64,000 bases of DNA, from assembly GCA_963580455.1 (NCBI GenBank), contig OY756967.1:22490022-22554021 (forward strand), given 5' to 3'. The notes beneath the pieces were generated by a model. It made no database searches. It was not told where the DNA came from and worked only from the letters and a program-made list of their open reading frames with translations. Source of the stretch: Euonymus europaeus. Taxonomy: Eukaryota > Streptophyta > Magnoliopsida > Celastrales > Celastraceae. The translations under genes were made by a program, and so were the position numbers. This document shows positions 60,100-64,000 of the stretch, piece by piece (position 1 is the stretch's first letter; the number at the start of each line of letters is the position of its first letter).

Positions 60100-61425
60100 T
60101 TAAAAAAATAATGACATACAAGTTACCTCATGTGCATTGCTCTCTCCCCCAAAGTTCGTCCAAAGATGATCCATTAAGTCTGCTCGTAGCATGGCATTCA
60201 CTCTCCTATCCGTTATTTGTTGCATACGACTGTTGATGAAAGTTCCCAACCATTCATGATTGTGCTGCAGCAAATGATCCGGGATATTTTCACCAGCTAA
60301 TGGTTGCCACGGTTCTATTTGAAGGTGTCGCTCATCCTCTATTATCATATTATGCAATATGATGCAACATCGCATAATATTCCCCAAAGTTTCAATATCC
60401 CAAAACCTTACCGGACCTTGAGTGATTGCCCATTTATTTTGCAGAACTCCAAATGCTCTCTCAACATCTTTTCGCACTGCCTCCTGTTTTTTGGCGAAGT
60501 GTTTCTCTTTAACTGTTCGAGGATGCTTGATGGATTGGATCAATGTGGCATAGTGAGGGTATATACAATCAGTGAGATAATATGGGACATGATAAACCCT
60601 ACCATTTACCACGTAAGGAGTGTGTGGGGTACGGCACTGAATGAATTGATCAAAAAGTGGTGAGTTATCGAGGACAGAAATATCATTGTATGTACCTGCC
60701 ATGCCAAAGAACGAATGCCAAATCCACAAGTCTCTCGATGCGACAGCCTCAAGAATCAATGTGGGCCTCCCAGTGTGGCCGACAAATTGTCCATGCCATG
60801 CAGTGGGACAATTACGCCACTCCCAGTGCATACAATCTAGTGAGCCAATCATTCCAGGGAAACCACGGGCCTCGTTTTCACTAAGTAACCGGGCAAGGTC
60901 CATTTCATTTGGTTGACGTAAGTATTGCTCTCCATAGATGTTAATGATGGACTCACAAAAGATGCGAAGTGTATCTGATGCAGTAGTTTGGGCAATCATA
61001 AGCGCATCATCTTCCCGATCAATAGGACTACCATATGCCAAAATTCGTAAAGCACAAATCAGCTTCTGTATTGATGAGAAACCAGCTCTCCCCACACAAT
61101 CATATTTCAATCTGAAATATGGTTGACGTTCTTCTAAATCATGTCGGATCCTATGAAACAACTCCCTCCGCATACGAAACCTCCGACGAAACATGTTTGG
61201 CGGGAAGATACAATCTTCAGCAAAATACTTTCTGACCAGATCGGAGTGTGCTCTAGCACGATCCCGATTAATAAAAGTGCGCCTGTGTATTGTGGGTGGA
61301 TCGGACTCCTCTAACTCCTCGACAACTTGCTCTAGCATAGCTACCTCTTCAAGTTCTTGCTCTTGTAAGTTGATGTATTGCTCCATCCAGCCTAAACCAT
61401 TTGGCCAATTGCTTTGACCAGCCAT
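60100..61425 (-). CDS. PIF/Harbinger DDE transposase (DDE_Tnp4; ALP1-like), 441 aa
   Basis: A single open exon on the minus strand from ATG 61425. The N-terminal part has the helical region FRRRFRMRRELFHRIRHDLE, followed by QKLICALRILAYG. The DDE catalytic set reads GMIGSLDCMHWEWRNCP (Asp near 196), GTYNDISVLDNS (Asp near 250) and KDVERAFGVLQNKWA (Glu near 325). This matches harbinger-type transposases and the host-domesticated ALP1 family; the surrounding TIRs and TTA duplication show a transposon gene. A GTAACT after the codons for SNAHE could be a donor to a short last exon, in which case the final eight residues differ. It pairs with ORF1 at 57525-59108. Confidence 0.95.
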   Translation of the reverse strand: MAGQSNWPNGLGWMEQYINLQEQELEEVAMLEQVVEELEESDPPTIHRRTFINRDRARAHSDLVRKYFAEDCIFPPNMFRRRFRMRRELFHRIRHDLEERQPYFRLKYDCVGRAGFSSIQKLICALRILAYGSPIDREDDALMIAQTTASDTLRIFCESIINIYGEQYLRQPNEMDLARLLSENEARGFPGMIGSLDCMHWEWRNCPTAWHGQFVGHTGRPTLILEAVASRDLWIWHSFFGMAGTYNDISVLDNSPLFDQFIQCRTPHTPYVVNGRVYHVPYYLTDCIYPHYATLIQSIKHPRTVKEKHFAKKQEAVRKDVERAFGVLQNKWAITQGPVRFWDIETLGNIMRCCIILHNMIIEDERHLQIEPWQPLAGENIPDHLLQHNHEWLGTFINSRMQQITDRRVNAMLRADLMDHLWTNFGGESNAHEVTCMSLFF

Positions 61426-61640
61426 TGTTGCCTATGAATGGGTAATCACAAAATGTAAGCTGAAAATTTCAGCTACACGTTGCAGAAGAGTGAAATGCCG
61501 AGCGGCTGTTCCAAACAACAAGACAATGTCATCTACTTTAAAATAAAATTTAGTAGTTGAAAGAATTGTTTGCATGAATGAGTTAGTTGGCAGTACACTT
61601 GCCCATTAATTGAACACACAACCAATGCATGGAAAGCCTA

Positions 61641-62033
61641 TGAATGAAATTAAAACCATGCAGCCTATGCATTTGACCACCTATGCATGAAATGACCCTG
61701 CATGAAACGTCCAAGGGCTGAAATTAATGAATTTGCTATGAATGAAATTAAAACCATGCAGCCTATGCATTTGACCACCTGTGCATGAAATGACCCTGCA
61801 TGAAACGTCCAAGGGCTGAAATTAATGAATTTGCTATGAATGAAATTAAAACCATGCAGCCTATGCATTTGACCACCTGTGCATGAAATGACCCTGCATG
61901 AAACGTCCAACGGCTGAAATTAATGAATTTGCTATGAATGAAATTAAAACCATGCAACCTATGCATTTGACCACCTATGCATGAAATGACCCTGCATGAA
62001 ACGTCCAACGGCATGAAATTAATGAATTTGCTA
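61641..62033 (+). repeat. 98-bp tandem repeat, about four copies, right arm of the PIF element
   Basis: Copies of TGAATGAAATTAAAACCATG begin at 61641, 61739, 61837 and 61935, an exact 98-bp period. Each unit contains TATGCATTTGACCACC, GCATGAAATGACCCTGCATG and AAACGTCC. A degenerate fifth copy (CATGAAACGTCCAATTG) follows near 62060. Short minus-strand frames here are repeat translations. Confidence 0.92.
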
Positions 62034-62424
62034 ATGGTACGTAGTGATGTAGTTGAAATGAGCCTCCATGAAACGTCCAATTGTACATTAATTAATGAAT
62101 TTGCAAGTCATATGTACTGATGTAGTTGAGTTCCAGTGCTTATTATTTTTGTGTTATTTGCCAACAAATTGTGCCATGTTTGGGACAAACGTCCGATTGG
62201 AGTTGCACTACTGGATCAAAAGCATGGGATGAGAGAGGATTAACTAATAATCAACTACAATTCAAATGAGTCTATATTATTCAATTAATATTTTAAATGG
62301 TAGTTATTATCAAGAGTCTAATCAAGTGATGCCATTGTGAACCCAAACTTGATATATCAAGTGATGCACATTAATCAAGGAATTTCAAGTGCTCCAAAAC
62401 ACTTAACCATTGGAGTTGCTCTTA

Positions 62425-63010
62425 TATTTTAGTGTCTCTTATGCTTGTGTTGAACCCCTTGAAAGTCATCATTTTTCTTGCAATTACATCCTTTTTGGGA
62501 CTTTGTTTTAAGAGGTTTATTCTTGCACACATCGTTCGTTCGTGATGTTACATATGTCTGAGCCGGAATTTAATCTTTTTTCGTGACACCCAAATTTCGG
62601 CTCAAACATACCTATTATGGACATTCAACTAAAAGAAATTAACATAATATGGCATAACTGATTCATGGATCAACATTATGCAAAGCTTTTTTTATCCTCA
62701 TTTAAAGGCTAACCACTGATATTTTCCTCTTTTAGCCAGACAACCGAGCTTAATTAATACTAATGACGCAATTATGGGAAGGCCATCAGTATCCGTGCTT
62801 TATCCGCAAATGAGGCTTAGTCTTCCATCCTTTGATATTCTAGTTCTAGGGCTCGCAGGCCCTGGCCAAATCGGCTAAACATTCCCTGTTAAAAACCTGA
62901 AAATCATCAAAAACATTCTCTCGTCTTCTATTTAACACGAATCATTATCAGTATCTCCTTTAAAACTCGAGTCTTTCCCTCTCGTTTCTGCAACAAAAGC
63001 ACCTACATCA
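62425..63010. other. Upstream region of the UGT gene
   Basis: 62425-62560 continues the LTR-like sequence interrupted by the PIF element. 62800-63010 is the probable UGT promoter and leader, with a TATTTAACACG weak TATA-like box near 62930 and a CAACAAAAGCACC leader end just before the ATG. No other gene is visible. Confidence 0.45.
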
Positions 63011-64000
63011 ATGGCTGACACGACTCGCAAACCACATGCAATCTTCGTCCCTTACCCACTCCAAGGCCACGTGATCCCATCCGTCCATCTCGCAATCAGC
63101 CTAGCATCCCGCGGCTTCACGATCACCTACATCAACACTCAGTCCATCCACTACAGATCCTCCGAGGCCCAGCCCAATACCGGGCCCGACATCTTCTCTT
63201 CCGTCCGAGAATCGGGCCTCGACATCCGCTACACGGCGATCTCTGATGGGCTTCCAGTTGGGTTCGACCGGTCACTTAATCACGACCAGTTCATGGCATC
63301 GTTGCTGCACGTGTTCTCGGCCCATGTAGAGGAAGCTATAGACAACATTGTACGGTCTGGAGAAAAGGTCGATTGCTTGATTGCTGATACTTTCTTCGTT
63401 TGGCCATCAAAGCTAGCAAACAAATTTGGTTTGCTATACCTCTCGTTTTGGACAGAACCTGCCCTGGTCTTCACTTTGTTTTATCATTTAGATCTTCTAA
63501 GAATAAATTGTCACTTTGGCTGTCAAGGTACGTACGTTCATTGAATTATTGTTCAATCTTCATGCATGTTGTTGTCTTGGAAAATCACAAGTTAACTCAT
63601 ATTAAAGATATTGTCCGGTTAGCTAGATATATCGAGAATGCACGGCTTTATTCTTCCTAGCCATCTCATTCCTTAGGTCCAGGATGTGTTAGAAACTTGA
63701 GTTTGTCGATTCACACTATTATTTTCAATTTTGACCAGATTGTCGCGAGGACGCCATAGATTACATACCGGGAGTGCGAGCGATCGAGCCCAAGGACATG
63801 ATGTCATATCTCCAAGAGACGGACACAACAACAGTTTGTCACCAGATCATTTTCAATGCCTTCAACGAAGTTAAAAATGCTGATTTTCTTCTGGTCAATA
63901 CAGTGCAAGAGCTTGAGCCCGAGACCACATCAGTTTTGAACTCCAAAATCCCAATCTATGCAATTGGTCCAATTTTCCCAGATGGGTTCAACAAGAGCAC
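63011..64000 (+). CDS. UDP-glycosyltransferase, family-1 plant UGT (UGT86-like), 5' part only
   Basis: Exon 1 is 63011-63527. Exon 2 starts at 63739 in phase (INCHFGCQ|DCREDAIDYIPG) and is cut by the window edge. The N-terminal acceptor-binding domain is visible: HAIFVPYPLQGHVIPSVHLA with the catalytic His of PLQGH near residue 18, then VDCLIADTFFVWPSKLANKFG with the partner Asp, and later DYIPG and the LLVNTVQELE segment. The C-terminal PSPG box for the UDP-sugar lies beyond the window. PLQGHVIP and the intron position fit the UGT86A group. It should glucosylate a small hydrophobic acceptor in the cytosol; the acceptor cannot be inferred. The in-frame continuation past 63527 ends in a stop, which supports the intron. 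Confidence 0.9.

Larger units (their letters stand above)
55863..62421. mobile_element. Complete PIF/Harbinger transposon, 6.56 kb
   Basis: Fifteen-bp perfect terminal inverted repeats, GAGCAACTCCAATGG, are flanked by TTA at 55860-55862 and 62422-62424, the classic PIF/Harbinger target duplication. It carries both genes needed by the family: a Myb/SANT-like ORF1 (57525-59108, plus) and a DDE transposase (61425-60100, minus), arranged tail to tail. Both are open, so the element may be autonomous. Confidence 0.95.

Noticed and set aside
61665..62080. Minus-strand frames of 81 and 105 codons
   Set aside because: They translate the 98-bp tandem repeat; the periodic protein follows the DNA period.
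55286..62558. Solo LTR with TG...CA ends split by the PIF element
   Set aside because: Candidate ends TGTCC and TTACA were seen, but no 5-bp direct repeat flanks them.

Overview
The window is nuclear DNA of a flowering plant, most likely a eudicot. Genes have many short AT-rich GT-AG introns, intergenic DNA is very AT-rich, and the recognisable host genes are plant-type: 4CL-like ligase, HIPP metallochaperone, ABCF/GCN protein, dolichol kinase and a family-86-like glycosyltransferase. I cannot name the species.

Layout. 1-242 is the 3' end of an unidentified Asn-rich protein gene. 4912-14503 is a complete 9.6-kb Mutator-like element (MULE-A) with a FAR1-type transposase and a C48 (Ulp1/SUMO-protease-like) gene. 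A small TTA-flanked MITE follows at 14764-15335, then a six-exon 4CL-like acyl-CoA ligase (15500-18902). 22097-25145 is a 3.0-kb MuDR-type MULE (MULE-B) broken by one stop codon. 25661-34425 is an 8.8-kb MULE (MULE-C) with an apparently intact MuDR-type transposase and a second C48 gene. Host genes follow: a HIPP (35847-37376), the last exon of a uL18-like gene (minus strand), ABCF1/GCN-type (43606-46957) and a 14-exon dolichol kinase (53311-48514, minus). A poly(A)-tailed retroposon lies at 54479-55100 and a complete two-gene PIF/Harbinger element at 55863-62421. The window ends inside a UGT gene starting at 63011.

Element ends were set by matching terminal inverted repeats and target-site duplications: 9 bp for each MULE, TTA for PIF and MITE, 14 bp for the retroposon. 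MULE-A, MULE-C and the PIF element all carry two genes pointing at each other, 3' end to 3' end.

The most striking signal is in MULE-C. Its untranslated leaders, long introns and inter-gene spacer are filled with roughly a hundred copies of a 9-11 bp motif (GGTCGTGCC, or GGCACGACC on the other strand), while exons are spared. In each gene the motif runs in the same orientation relative to transcription. MULE-A shows a weaker analogue built on ACATTG. Together with the C48 proteases, this suggests a two-component transposon whose noncoding DNA or RNA carries a dense recognition array. The array observation is direct; its function is inference.

Exon structures were assembled by hand from splice signals, reading phase and protein continuity. 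Where phase closes over all exons (4CL-like 541 aa, HIPP 298, ABCF 597, dolichol kinase 567, C48 proteins 875 and 890, FAR1 transposase 698, PIF ORF1 472) I regard them as good.
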